Part shown: piece by piece, positions 10,701 to 23,040 of the stretch | How the letters are laid out: each line of letters begins with the position of its first letter | Numbering within the stretch: the first letter of the stretch is position 1 | Assembly (NCBI RefSeq): GCF_028769735.1 | Contig: NC_088171.1 | Coordinates: forward strand, 80,404,716-80,468,715 | Source of the DNA: Zonotrichia leucophrys gambelii | Lineage: Eukaryota; Chordata; Aves; Passeriformes; Passerellidae | Direction: 5' to 3' | Length of the DNA: 64,000 nucleotides | Translations under genes and position numbers: made by a program | Notes under the pieces: generated by a model | Database searches by the model: none | Told to the model about the DNA's origin: nothing | The model's input: the letters and a program-made list of their open reading frames with translations, nothing else

Positions 10701-13700
10701 GAAATAAATTTGGTTTTACAGTATGTTCAATGACTATTTATTTAAAATGGACATAGCTTTTGTCTTTAGGGTGCTGGTTGTATTAATCAGTCTTGTCAGG
10801 TTTCTTATAGCAGCCTCATATATTTCTCTCTGTATTTCTTACAATGGTTTCTTAAAAATCCCTGAAAGGTATGAGGTCACATTGCTGAAGGTGTGTGTGT
10901 GGGGATTATTTTCTCTTGATTGCCAGTCTCAGTGTACAGGAAATGAAGCCATTGCTGCCCATCTGCCCTTGCAGAGGCAGACTAGTTTCTTTCAGGCTTG
11001 TGCCTCTCTAGTTCAGGGATTCTCTCGTGTAGGTGAAGGAACAACTGGATTTTCGTAATTTGCATGTGAACCAGAGCATTAAGAGCATGTCATGGGTAAC
11101 AGGCCGAATTCCCAGCCTGATCAGAAAGACCTGTCTGAAGCAGCTGTCTGCACATGACTCTAGAAATGGTGTGCTCTGGTTTTGTAGCATGGTTTTGTGA
11201 AACATTTGCAAGCTTGGCAACACGTGGGCCAGCGCAGTTGTTCAGCCTCACATGTCGGGGCATAGAGTTAAATGTTGTCACAATATAATATGTGTGTATG
11301 TCTTCAAGTATATGAGATTTGCTAATTCTTTTACAAGCTTCTGTAGCAGCTGTGTAGTAACTGTGTCCAGAAAAGGGAAAATCATGGAAAAGATCTCTGT
11401 GTTTTCCAGTTTCACTTCTGAAAAATCCTGAACAGAACAGATCCTGCTTACATCTCCACTAGAAGACGTGATTTGTTGGGCTTGATACTGTTATCTGGAA
11501 ATATTCTTCTAAAGAAAGTGTAGGGCTAAATAACCATTATATTCAAAAATTGTATCTCACAGGTAAGCTTGCTTAACGTTTCAGATCAGTTCCTGCAGAC
11601 TAACCTGAAATGGGTGGTAGTGGAGATTTTTTTTATGGAAGAGCACATTGAGCAAGCTGGTCTTTTCTTGATTTGACCTCAGGCATTTAGTTCCCTGTTA
11701 AATGGAAGGTGCCTTTTCTGAGGACATGGTCCTGGAAGGAAAGGTCAGGTGTGTCTCTGCTGCAGTGTTGAGGGGCAGGGGGAATTAATGGCATTAATGA
11801 ATTTGCAGTAGTTCATAATAGCTCATTAGTAGCAGTCTCATGAAGTAAGCTGTATGTAAAACTTTTTTTCTATGATAAAGATGATCCTCTTACAATGCTT
11901 AGATACCATTTCATTATAATGACAAGTAGTAATGCTTAATTGGTACTATATAAAGAATAAATTAAAGAAGTATGACCTGTACCAGGCTTTAGGAAGTCAT
12001 CACTACAATTTCTTAAATAATTTTTTTTTAAAACACAGGTGGCATGATGTCAGTTGTTCTGTGCAAAATTCTTCAGCTGCTATTTTTTAAACTTAAGTTT
12101 TAATTTAATGGTTTAAAAAATACACTGATTTTAAAGATGGAAATACCTTCAGAAGATAAAAAATTAGCAACTGTTTAATGATAAATTTTAGCTTTCAAGG
12201 AAATGTAGGAATTACATGCACAGATAATTCAGCAAATGTTTACTATAAGCTACTTTTACTGGAAGATCTATTACTTTAAAAAAAATAGATATATGGAAGA
12301 ATTTCATTGGGTTTTTTCCATAGGGTCCTCAATTGTTTTTAAGAGCAAACTGAGCTTTGTTTGCATTCTCTGCTGCTACAAAATTCTGGTTCCCTTTCTG
12401 TTATCTCTGTTTCCTTTATCGGCTAAACATTGGGTTGCCTTTGAGCCCTTGTGTTTGGATAAATAGCTGGGGTTTCTCTGTAAATGGTGGAGAGACTGAT
12501 AGTTGGTGTAGCCTATTTGTTCTTCTGAAAGAGAAGGATGGTGTTTTGCAGTTGGTTGTGTCTGTGTTTCACTGCTCCTGCCCTAAGCACAAATGAGATT
12601 TTCTTTCTCTTTTTGGCCAGAGTTCTCCTTATGTTGATTTATTGATTACTCAATCTGTTACTCAAAAGTACTGCATGAAGACTCTCATTCTCCTCCACTC
12701 CTTCTCCCTTTTTTGGACACTTTTGGTATTTTGGTAAAATACTGAAGTATTTTACCCAGTCATTTTGAAGGAAAAGTGCACTCTTGCTGGTTTTTAGAAG
12801 CAGACAGAAGTGCAAGTGGGAGACTATGCAGAACTAAAATTTTGTTACACAAAGACTAGGCAGCAGACTGCATGTGCTCATATGTCCTTAATGGATCTGG
12901 GAAGCAGGTCTCTATCCAGATAGAGAAATCTGCTTGGCTCACCTCCATGTCTCTGCAGCTTTACCCAAGGATGTTTTTTCAACTTTTCATCAGTTTGTGA
13001 GACTGTTAAGAAGACAAGTGCACACTCTGTTAATGAAAATGAATCAGAACTGGGCATCCAGGCTACTTTGTGATTCAAAGCTCCCCGCCTCCCCAGTTCA
13101 TGTTGGGATGCTAAGTCCTTCTGCGAAGTGTAAGACATGGTTGTCTTGTTTGAGAAGGGGTGCTCCTGAAATTGCAGATCTCTTGGTTGAATGGGGCCCT
13201 GAGAAGTCTGAGGTTCCACTTTCTTCACAGCCAACACAAGATGTGTTGCATGCCAATGCAGTTCAAAGTTCCCTTCCTTTGGAAATAGTGGCCCTGTTGG
13301 TCTGTTAATTGTATTGAGGTGCAATAACATTGCTGGATCCCAAAATAAAAGTGGGTGGTCTGTAGTTCAGTTGTTCTAGCTTAGCATTTGCAGCATGGGG
13401 AATGAGCAGAAGGGATGAGTGCTTTGAGTTAATATGTGGGATGAGGCAACCTTTGTTGCCTTCTCTTTGAGGGACTTCTTGACTATTCAGTTTCCAGTAC
13501 TTTTACCTTCTTGAGTATTTTCTTTTTTCTAGCCATGAATGGTAATTTGTATACATAAAAGATCCTGCTGACTGCAACAGCTTTGTACTTTTGCTGAGAC
13601 CTTGCTGGAGTTCATAGTCAGCATTTTTACTATCGTGAAATTAATGTTTTATTGCTGCTTAATGTACAGCATGTAAATCTTGTGGCACAGTTGCTTGTTA

Positions 13701-14599
13701 CTTGCCACTTCTTAAAATTATTTTTTTCTTTGTCTTGCTCTGTCATTCTCTGTAGAGAATGGTGCTTATTCTCTGCAGTTGTAAGTGAATTGTGAGACTC
13801 TGCACCCTGAGCCATATTTCCTTCACATTTGTTTTGCAGCAAATGTTTTAGATTGCCTGGCATCTTCCCCAAACCAATTAACATTAAAATCTGTCAAGAA
13901 CAGTTCAAGCAAAAGAACTTAGCCTCTAACGTGTCAGACTACAGTGAGCAATTGCATTTTTGACAAAAATTTCAGACAGGCATCTCTGCTGCTTAAATTA
14001 TTATTTTATTTAGCTGTGATTTTCTTCTTCTGTAGTGTTTACTGTCTGGCGAATATATTCCCTAAACATAGGCAATGCTGAATTGCAATCTCTATTCCAA
14101 ACATTTTAGAGCCTGTAATCTCCCCAATCAAATACCTGTCAGAGCCAGAATCAAATTTCTACAATCTCATTTTTCTCATTCTCATGAACAGTAGAATTAC
14201 TTCTCCATCACTGTAGGGAAAACAAGTAGGATTGCTCTTGTGGTGAGGGAGGGGTTTTTTAATGCCTGTGAGTTCTCCCTGTCTTCTTAATGCTCAAGTT
14301 GAGCCATTCTCCTACACTTCAGGTATGGTTGTGGAATTTGAACTGAGATAGCGTCTTAGATATTTCCATGCTGCATTTAAATGTTGTTAAGCCATTAAGT
14401 AAGGAGAAATTTTAATTCATTTTTTGCCATAGCAATTGGTTTTGTGGTGGCATCTAGGAAGTCAAGTTCAGGATAGTTTTACAAACACATAAGAAAGAGA
14501 GAAGTTTCTCCATGGAACTGTGCCACACGTGTCATCAGAGGTCGGCAAGGCATGAGCAAATTTGTTTAAAGCTTAGTAGACAAATGTAGTGTCTTGTAG
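10701..14599. other. Unique noncoding stretch with one open region
   Basis: Single-copy AT-rich DNA. The only unusual part is 12878-13330, listed separately. The stretch 13980-14200 is moderately complex, repeat-free sequence of the kind often seen in conserved noncoding elements, but conservation cannot be judged here. No splice-linked exon series or promoter is visible. Confidence 0.55.
12878..13330 (-). other. Longest open frame outside repeats, 150 codons, unknown
   Basis: A minus-strand frame starts with ATG at 13330-13328 and runs 150 codons to a stop at 12878. The opposite strand is also open over most of the interval (12934-13308), although that frame begins at TTG. The predicted minus-strand peptide is polar and basic, with no signal peptide, membrane segment, repeat or motif I recognise. 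Openness on both strands suggests low stop density rather than selection. It could be chance, part of a noncoding RNA, or an old pseudogene. Confidence 0.15.
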
Positions 14600-15232
14600 T
14601 GTCCCCTGGCAGCAGTGAAAGCTGACAGCATCCTGGACTGTGTCAGACGGAACACTGATGGAAATATTCCATTCCCCTTTTTGTCAGCACTTGTCAGAAC
14701 CCACCTGGAATACTGTGCTGAGATTTCAACACCACCTCCCCTCTTTCTGCCAGCCCAGTTCAAGACAGACATGGAATGACTGGAATATATTCAATGGAGG
14801 GTGACCAAAACAGTTGGGAACTGAAGCGTACCTCCTTTGCAAAGACGGGGGAATGGAGCTTGTCCAGTCTGGAGGAGATGCTCCAAGGGGAGGGTAACCT
14901 GATGGCAGCCTTCCATGACAGATAAGGAGGCAATCAAGTAGAGCTGGGCTCTTTACTGAGGTTCTTGGCCAGAAAATGAGACACCGGGTACGTAAATCAA
15001 GACATGAGAGGCTCAGTCTTAAGGAGAAATATCTATTCACTGTGAGGATAGTTAAGCATTGAGAGAGGCTGCCTAGCAAGGCTGTGGAATCTCTGTACTT
15101 GAGATTTTTCAAGTCCTGCCTGACAAAGCCCTGAGCAACCTGATCTGAATCCAGAATCGACTCATTTTCTGTAGATTGGAGTAGATGACCACCTAATTCC
15201 TTTCCAGCATGACTTATAATTTGATTCTATGA
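14600..15232 (+). mobile_element. Old, divergent CR1 LINE 3' end
   Basis: A diverged CR1 copy of a different subfamily from the one at 178-880. It starts near 'cagcagtgaaagctgacagc', then 'atcctggactgtgt'. It retains the reverse-transcriptase C-terminal signature SALV-R-THLEYC (around 14681-14722), 'gcagccttccatgac', and later 'tcactgtgaggatagttaag' and 'aaagccctgagcaacctgat'. It ends in 'gattctatga' at 15223-15232. Numerous indels destroy the reading frame. An open minus-strand frame of 128 codons across it (14726-15112) is an antisense shadow. Confidence 0.88.
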
Positions 15233-15258
15233 ACCAAGGAAGATCACCAAGGAAGATC
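15233..15258. repeat. 13-bp tandem duplication at CR1 3' junction
   Basis: The 13-mer 'accaaggaagatc' occurs twice head to tail, immediately after the last ATTCTATG-like motif of the CR1 copy. It may be a local slippage product or a footprint of the insertion. CR1 elements do not normally make long target-site duplications. Confidence 0.85.
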
Positions 15259-18200
15259 CTGGGAAGAAGAATATTTGTTGTCAAAGATAATGGTTTACAG
15301 AAGATAGGCCTACTTCCTTGTCGCTGATCAAGAAAAAGATTTCAAATAGTTTTCAAGAGGCCATGTTTCACGTTTTTGAGAGACTCATGCCTCTGACCCC
15401 CAAAATTATGCAGTGTTCCAAAAGTATAGCTGGGATCAAGAAAGTACAGAAAGCTGAAATAATTATCAGGACAGGGCACAACTTCCCTTAGAGGGGTGGT
15501 GTATGTTTGGGATCTACAGGCTAGAGAATGGATAATTGAACCAGTGTGAGGTAAATCACAGGAAATATGCAGGATATGAACTTAAAGCTCTTGTCTTTTT
15601 TCCACTAGCAGGCAAACATGGTCATCAAATGCAGCAAACAAGAAACAGGTCGAAAATACAAGCCAGTGGTTCGCCCCTAATAAAGGCAATTGGGTGGGAC
15701 TACTTGCTGCAGCTGTTAATTTAAAAGTCAATAAATAGATAAACTTCAATATGTTTTTTAAAAAATGGAAGAAATAATGGAAGATTAAAAAATCAGTTAC
15801 ACGTAGGCTACCATAGACTTGACATGTGTCTAGTATGTGACAGAGAAAGAGTATGTGAGAGAAAAAACCCGGTTTTGATGAACACTGGAGACCAGAGAGG
15901 ACTCTGTACCTGACTATTAGTACTGCTGTGCTCTGATTAAACGAATGGTCTATTACCGAAGTGTGAATTGTATCAGCTTGGAATTTCCCATATTTGCAAA
16001 CCTTAAAATGATATTATGTCACAGTTTGACAACTGATCAATTATTGATTGATTAATACCAATGATCTAAGAGCCTGGAATGGTCATAAAGGCATGACATT
16101 AAAAGGATGGTTTTTACTGGAAGGGGACACAGAGAGTGTCCTCCTTCCTGCTGGTTTTGTTGACATTCAGGAACCATTCATCATTCAGTCTGGGAAAAAA
16201 TGTTTTATCACTGGATCTTTTCCACAGAGTTTTCATCCTCTTGTAAGCTGATTTTTTCTCTGGTTAAGAAAAAAAACAGTCCTTTGAAGATGTCAATAGG
16301 CATATCATATATGTAGAGGTATTTAGAGCAGTAACTTTGATACTTTGATGTAATAAGGTCAGAAGGAAACTATTTCAGACAGCAAAAAAAATTATACTTG
16401 GACTACTTTGTCCTTTTGGCAACACATCAAGCAGGAGTGGAATGTGTGTGTGCACATACTAAGTATCCAATGTTTAATCACACTCAATAATGCTCAAAAT
16501 CCAGACTTCACTGGACAATCCACGTAGGCAACTGAAGTCCAAATGCCATGAAAATGAGCTTTTTAAGTTGGCAAATTTGTGACCAGTGTAGTTGGTGGCA
16601 GGACGCAATAGTCTATAGAAAATACCCAGTACAGAGTCAAGAGTGTGTAATTTAACATAGTGTGCTTTGGGCACTTCAAATGAGCATGGGGTATGAGGGT
16701 ATTGCAACAAATTTATGCACTGCAAATTTTTCTCCATGTGTGTGGGATTTTTAATCATCACAACATGTTTCAAGAACTGCAGATAGAGAATTGCTGTAAC
16801 AGCTTCCTCATATTTGAATAAATTTATGTTAATAGCAAATATGTGATGACTGCTTCAGAAGTAGGAACAGAGCTCCAGAAACACTAATGAACTTCCAGAG
16901 CTTTATGCACTCTTTTCCTCTTCAGATCTGATGTGTATTGAATCTGTTTTGTGGGTACAGCATCCAGCCTTGGAGAAGTGTGTGGGTGGGATGCAGAGGA
17001 CAGTGAAAGGGAAGTACACCCCTGACTACATCTGCCAGGAACATGTTCTGTAAAACAAAAACTTGGAACGGGGATTATATTCCATATGAACTTTTCCAAG
17101 TGAGGATAGGCTGTGTCTTGGCATGCTCTTTGTTGGTGTTTGACACACACAGTTCTCATCTCCCCTTCAGTGCAGAAACAAATGTTAGTAGTCACCACAG
17201 AGTGCCTGTAGTTGGAAGATGGTTATTTCCCACGTGCTGCATTCTTTGCACTGAGCTACATCTGGAGAAGCCAGAAAGCATCTTTGTATCTGCAAGTTTT
17301 AAACTGTCCTCAAAGCTACTGTTAGAACAGTCTTTACGTGGCATGGCAAAAAGTAATTATATATTGTATTTTAAGCAGGAGAGACAGCACTTGGAAGAAA
17401 CAAGTACCTATGTGTGTATACTATAAAAGCAAAAATGTGATGCTTTTAAGCAAATGCACTCTTTTGTACAACTGGTTTTGGTCTTACATACTTAATCATC
17501 CATTAAAAAACCCAGAGACTTAGTCAGCAGCAACAGATTATGTCTGTTACTTGATCACAGAAGTTCATAACTAAAAAAATTGTTTTTATATATAATTAAG
17601 AGTAACTAAATACAGTTAGTCCATTTTGTTTACTTTATGCTAGTTGAAAACATTGGCAGTGAAATAAAACATTCAATGTGCATTGTACCATCTTTTACTT
17701 AAAACAAGAAAAAAAATTGTATAAAAAGGTTATTTCCTAAAGCTGTAAGCTCAGATGCTTGTGTTCAGCTGTGAATAATCAACTGGCAAACACTCTACTC
17801 ATTTCTAATTTTGGCATCTTTTATGCAGCTGCGTTATAAAAGAATGTGTTAAAGAGTTTGGATTACTTTTATCTGTATCTATATTGGTGGTCCCTAACCT
17901 TCACATGTAATGTGTTCCAGCTCAGATGGTCCAATTTTGTTTGCATGAGTTAGAATTGCTTTTATTCAAAAGACCAAACAAACAGAAAACCCCCAGCAAA
18001 CACAAAACACGCACACACACAAACCCTAACAGCAAAAAGAATTTAATAAGTAGCCTGAATAATGTAATGGGAATTTGTGGGAATACTCTGAAACCATTTA
18101 GAGAAAGAAAATTAAGTATTCTGAACAATGTCATGTTTCACATATGCAGTCTGTTAGTGCTGAATGATCAAATGCTTGTTTTGAAACATTTCTGGGGACA

Positions 18201-21200
18201 ATTAAATAGTATTACAATGGAGTTGATGAGATGTTTGTGACAGACAGGTAATGTCAGATGTGCTTAGTGACTGCTTCTTCTGAACCAGTTCATATTTTGT
18301 ACATATGCTAAATGGCAAAATAGCTACCAAGCTCCTGAGTGTTGCTGGTACATTAACAGGTTGATTTAGATAACAGGAGACGTTTGAATGTATCTGCCAC
18401 AAAAATATCTTTATTATAATTTATTAGCATGGACCAAAACTGACATCACTGTGTGCAGGAAGATGACTTCTAACTCAAGCAAATGTAGTTTGTTTTCAGG
18501 GCCCATAAATTTACATTAAAGTAGTCCTAAAGAATGCATGTGCTGCTCTAGAATGCAGGGGAAGGCACGGTGAAGCAATTGCTTAACAATGATGGTAATC
18601 AGTCAGTGCAATGATTCTGTATTTACTGATTGTCAGAAACATGACCAGTTTCAATAACATAGCCAGAGTCATTAGAGTTTTTTAACACCCATTTCTGGAA
18701 AAGAGTCAATGAGAGAAGATAAACAGTAGGTGCTGGGCCACTCAATAAACATGTTTTGGTTTGCATTTAGAAATTAGTTGCTAGAGGACTCTGAGAAATT
18801 CTGTTTGTGTTCTAAGCTTTTTTCCTAATTTGCAGAATGATCATAGTACTCGCAGTGTAAGTGGTTGTGTCCATTTTACAGCAGTCTGTGGTTGTAATTG
18901 TGAGAACTGAGAGCTGGCTCTCTGAGACCATCCAGGTCAAAGCAACATGGACATGCTTTGATGTCCTTTGGTGGCATGGGTTGAATTTTTGTGTTACAGT
19001 GAATGTGTCAGTCAAAAGGAGAGGAGGTACTCATATGCCTCCATCTGAACTTCTGTTAGCTGCTGGATTTGTTCAGAGGTGTTTTAGAATACGAACTCTA
19101 TAAGGTTTGCATTTGAAGATGGTGGAGGTAGAACATCCTTCCTAGATCAAATTATTCAAATTTTTTTGTCATTTCAAAAGCTGTTTAGGATATGTACAAC
19201 CATCAGCTGAAAAAAAATTATTAAAAATAAATTCACTGTTAAACATGGTCATATCTTGTTTCATAATTTTAGGAAACTTCAGAGCCATGCACATGAGAAT
19301 ATTCATAGTTGACCTCATACAGAAGCTGCTGTTGTGTCAGGGCTTCAGCTTTTTTTTCAGCTCCCTCCTTGATGTCAAATATGACTGTGAAAACAGTGAC
19401 TTATTGCAGAAATATGGTTAAAGGAACACTTCAAAATTTCAATGCAAGATCTTCAACGTGTACCAGTACAACTGGAAATTATTGTCATTTTTTGTAATTC
19501 CTTCAATCTTGACAGCAACTTTTTTGTTTTAGTGGTAAGATATGTTCTGATGGCATACACATAGCATTTTAGCTACACCACACAAAAATCTTTTGTTTCT
19601 CATATCAAGGAATAATATATATGGTTAAATTTCTTAGTTCCATTCACTTACCTGTAGTTTGCATACAATGAGTTTCCATTTTTCAGTCTTTGTTTCTCTG
19701 TGGTTTTTTTTTTTCCTGATGTTTCTTTGCTTCCTACTTTGTTAAACCAAGTTTGAGAAATTGGTTTCATTAAATGAGGCATTAAAAAGAAAGAGTGGGA
19801 TTGCTGACATGATAATGACCTGCAGGAACAGTCCTTCAAATAATAAAATAAAGAAAAATCTTCGAAATTTATATTCAGAAGCTAATTCACTTTCCTCTTT
19901 TGCCTGCTTTCCCTACTAAAGATTTGACACAATTCTTGTTCTTTTGTCAACAATTGCATCTTAAAGTGTTTTTTGTTTCTCATCATTAGATAATCATGTG
20001 TTGGATGTGTATATGTGTAGCCAGCACTGCTGTAGGACTTGTCTAAATCAGGAAGGTCTTGAGTTGCCAATTACTGCACAAATATGACAAAAACCATCCT
20101 GTTGTTCTGTGAATTTTTTTATTGTTTGACAGATGGCATAGTGAGACAAAGAGCAGGTGAAGAGATTGGTATAGTTGGCTGAAAAGCTACACCTTTCTGA
20201 GCAAACACCTATTTTCAGGATTGCTTCAATAGTTACTGTTTTCTTCTGTCCTTTTTACCTGACTCAGACTTCCTGGTGCCCAAGGAAAGATGCACAATGA
20301 CTGTGAAACTTGGTTTTCTTTTATAAAAACCATTATAGAGTCATTTATTCTAGTACTAAGAGTTTGTAAAATAGTTTAAAAATGTTTTATCCACTTGGAA
20401 AATGGAGCATTTGTCTGTGAAAGAATAGAAGAGCTTAAACTTCATAGTTGCAATGGGAATATATAATTAATATTTCCTCGTTGCTGCTATAATAGAAATT
20501 AAATGGTAAAACAAAGCATTTTCTCTGTGAAATATAATTGTAGGGAAAAATCAGTTCTGCACAATTGGCAGGCTGAGCATCTATAAGAAATTTCCATTTA
20601 ATTTAGTAACCTATCTGGTGAACAAGGAGATATTACAAATAAGGACCCAGATGAGAAAAAAATCCCAAAGTATTAATTATCAAATATTTTAGTCAAATAA
20701 AGTTGAGTTTCTTGAATATTTTTCTTTTTCCCCAGCCTGAAGTAGATCACATTTTTTAGAAAATGCAAATATGCAAGACTTGTTTAAGTGGTGGAGAAAT
20801 TCACTAGGAATGTAACATTCTTCTGTGTTCCTTGCTTCTGGAAAATATTCTTCTTCAGAAGAGACTGCTTGTGTGTTTTAATGAGATGGACAATTGGAGT
20901 GGTGCTTGGGGTGTTTCTTCTGAGTGGCAGCATATGCTGAAGGTGGGGGTAGGAGTTGCCACAAGCCATTGGACAGAAGTGGAAGGCTGGAGGAGGAACC
21001 ATTTGGTTTGAGAGTAAGTTTGGTAGTTGGTTTTATGCATGGAGGCGTATCAAAGGTAAGAAACACCAGGCTGATCTGACATGAAGAGCAGACAGATTGT
21101 ACTTCTGTAGTTACATCTACTCTGAAAACAGATACACGGTGCTGAAATTGCTCCATTTCGTGTGAAGCCTGTGGAATCTGAATGTGAACTCCTGAGTTTT

Positions 21201-21289
21201 AGATAAATGTATTTACTCTCTCTGTAGGAAAATTGAAGGGTTGTTTTCTATATGAATTAAAAAAAAAATAGCATAGCATACTGTAGAAT
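15259..21289. other. Unique AT-rich noncoding stretch
   Basis: About 6 kb with no gene, RNA or clear transposon recognised. It includes an A/C-rich low-complexity patch at about 17975-18030 ('caaacaaacagaaaaccccc', 'cacgcacacacacaaaccc'). A plus-strand ATG frame of 127 codons (17043-17426) has no recognisable domain and sits in AT-rich sequence. Confidence 0.55.
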
Positions 21290-21545
21290 TGTTCCAGATG
21301 CCATGGACTTGGATGATCTTCTGGTCCAGCTACCTGATCACTCTATAGCTGACAAAAGTTCAGTGAGTGCACATTGGAGCAGGTTTCCTAGAGAGGTGAT
21401 GGGTGCCCCAGGTCTGTCAGTGCCTAAAAAAATGAAACATTTGGCATTTGGTTATGCACTTGATAATGGGACTCACTTCTTGGTCAGCCCTGACATGGTC
21501 AGGCAGTTGGACTAGATGATCACTGTAAGTTCCTGCAAAGTGAAC
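21290..21545 (+). mobile_element. CR1-like 3' tail fragment
   Basis: The stretch contains 'gagcaggtttcctagagagg', then 'ggtcaggcagttggactaga' and 'tgatcactgtaagttcctgc'. This order matches the end of a CR1 subfamily whose ORF ends with WNRFPREV-like residues (here HWSRFPREVMGAP) and whose tail encodes a 'ggactagatgatc' motif. The rest of the element is absent, and the terminal octamer repeat is not clear. The subfamily is uncertain. Confidence 0.7.
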
Positions 21546-21548
21546 TTT

Positions 21549-21601
21549 ATCCTCCCCTTCCTTCCTCTCCCCTTCCTTATCCTCTCCTTTCCTCTCTTTT
21601 T
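21549..21601. repeat. CT-rich (polypyrimidine) tract
   Basis: About 53 bp made almost only of C and T on the plus strand, with irregular CCTT/CTCC units. It directly follows the CR1-like tail. Such mirror-like pyrimidine tracts can form triplex DNA. No nearby gene gives it a role. Confidence 0.8.
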
Positions 21602-22000
21602 GGTGGAGGTGATGAGGTCATTACTCAGCATACTTTGTTCTCCAGCTTTCTCCTGCCTCTTTCTCTTCTGGGAGTTGTCGTGATTATTTGGACTTGGTGT
21701 AATTATTTTCTAAAGCATTTTCTATACTTCAGGATTTTATTTGTTACCCTTTCATAAGCTTGCACTTAAAATATTTTGTAGACATACAAATTATTATCTT
21801 GGGAAGGTGAAATTTAATGCAGTGTACTTTCAGACATTGACATGTGTGTGTGAACAGGTTTAGTAAGCAGAAGGAAATTTAACTTAAATCAGTGGTAGTG
21901 TTTGGTAATGGATACGAACATTGTGTATAAAATAAAATTGTTATACATTAAGTAGTCAAAAAGAAAAGGAAATTATTAGGTTATGCAGAGAAGAGTCCCT

Positions 22001-22020
22001 TTGAATTCATATGAATTCAA
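22001..22020. other. Perfect 20-bp palindrome
   Basis: The 10-base half 'ttgaattcat' is followed immediately by its exact reverse complement. The bases on either side (T and T) do not extend it. It contains two GAATTC sites around a central CATATG. It could be a dimeric binding site or chance. Confidence 0.95.
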
Positions 22021-22308
22021 TCTGATATAAAGCTCAAAAATGTTAATTATTTCTGCAGATTTGGTAGAGATTAAAAACTACTTCTGTCTCAGGCTGATTG
22101 ACTAATGTTACTCTCCTATGAACTCCTATGATACATGAAGAATGCTGTTCCTATGCTAATGCATTTTTCTTGATCTCTCAGATTTATGATTCTGAAAAGG
22201 AAGCTCTAAAGAATGCAGCATTCTGCATAAAGTTCCCAATATTGATGTGAAGGTGATTCCTGGAAGTTAATTTTCTAGGCGCTGTTAGTATTCTGTCTTC
22301 ATTTCAGC

Positions 22309-22340
22309 ATTCATTCATTCGCTTATTCATTCATTGATTC
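22309..22340. repeat. Imperfect (ATTC)n microsatellite
   Basis: About eight units of ATTC/TTCA occur with two interruptions ('gctt' and 'ttga'). Confidence 0.8.
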
Positions 22341-22639
22341 AGAATGATGAGAACTCACAATATGGAGTTAGCACGGTTATCCAGAGCATGCAGATACATT
22401 TTCCATGGAGTGAAGCATCAATAAAACATCTCTACTGTTGACACACACTGCACCCCTGTGTTACATTTGACTTCATTAATGCAGTGTGCACCCATCCCTT
22501 CTTCCCCTGGTAAAGTTTTGTTGGACAGGACCTTGGGATCAGTGCTTGTGCTAGCTGTGGATGGAAAAATGCATGGTGGTGGAGCAGGTGTGTGGTTTTT
22601 CTTTTAGTTGATTGTTTTTTCTGGCCAACAGATAGAGGG

Positions 22640-23040
22640 GAGGCACAGGGAAGACAGCTACTGTGCCAGTTATTCTGATGCCTTGGACTGGCTACCTGGA
22701 GCAGAGGCTAGACAGAGTTAAGAGAATAATGTGAGTATTTATTAAAGGCCTTCAATAGATACACCTTGGGCAGTCAAAAGCCTCACAAAGGCTACAACCA
22801 AGTTGGACGATGGTTGTGAGTTTTTCAGACATAAGCTGGGTTTTCAGATATAAGAGTGGTTTATTTGCATATCAGGTGTTAATTCTCCAATTACAGCTTC
22901 AGGTAATGAAGCTACACCCCCAGTTTGCTCCCTCCCGCCTCAATTCACTTTTGTTTCTACTTTTGGGGGCCTGATGCTGTGGTGTGTCCTTGGATCACAG
23001 GCCTAGAGGGATTGTTTGGTCTAACCAAAAGGTAATGACA
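22640..23040 (-). mobile_element. LTR-like solitary element, minus strand
   Basis: Read on the minus strand it begins 'tgtcattaccttttggttag' at 23040 and contains 'tcaggcccccaaaag', 'aattggagaattaacacctg' and 'catcgtccaactt'. An AATAAA signal lies within 'ctttaataaatactcac' around 22735-22750, and sequence towards 22640 continues the element. The phrase order matches my memory of a songbird ERV LTR family. The TG start at 23040 fits a retroviral terminus; the 3' boundary is not certain. No internal retroviral genes are present, so this is probably a solo LTR. Confidence 0.62.

Larger units (their letters stand above)
21602..22640. other. Unique noncoding stretch with small repeats
   Basis: Noncoding AT-rich sequence containing a perfect 20-bp palindrome (22001-22020) and a short imperfect ATTC tetranucleotide repeat (22309-22340). 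No coding potential is seen. Confidence 0.6.

Noticed and set aside
14726..15112. 128-codon minus-strand frame
   Set aside because: Antisense shadow of the CR1 copy at 14600-15232.
17043..17426. 127-codon ATG frame
   Set aside because: No recognisable domain, AT-rich surroundings, no supporting neighbour features. Length is compatible with chance in 64 kb.
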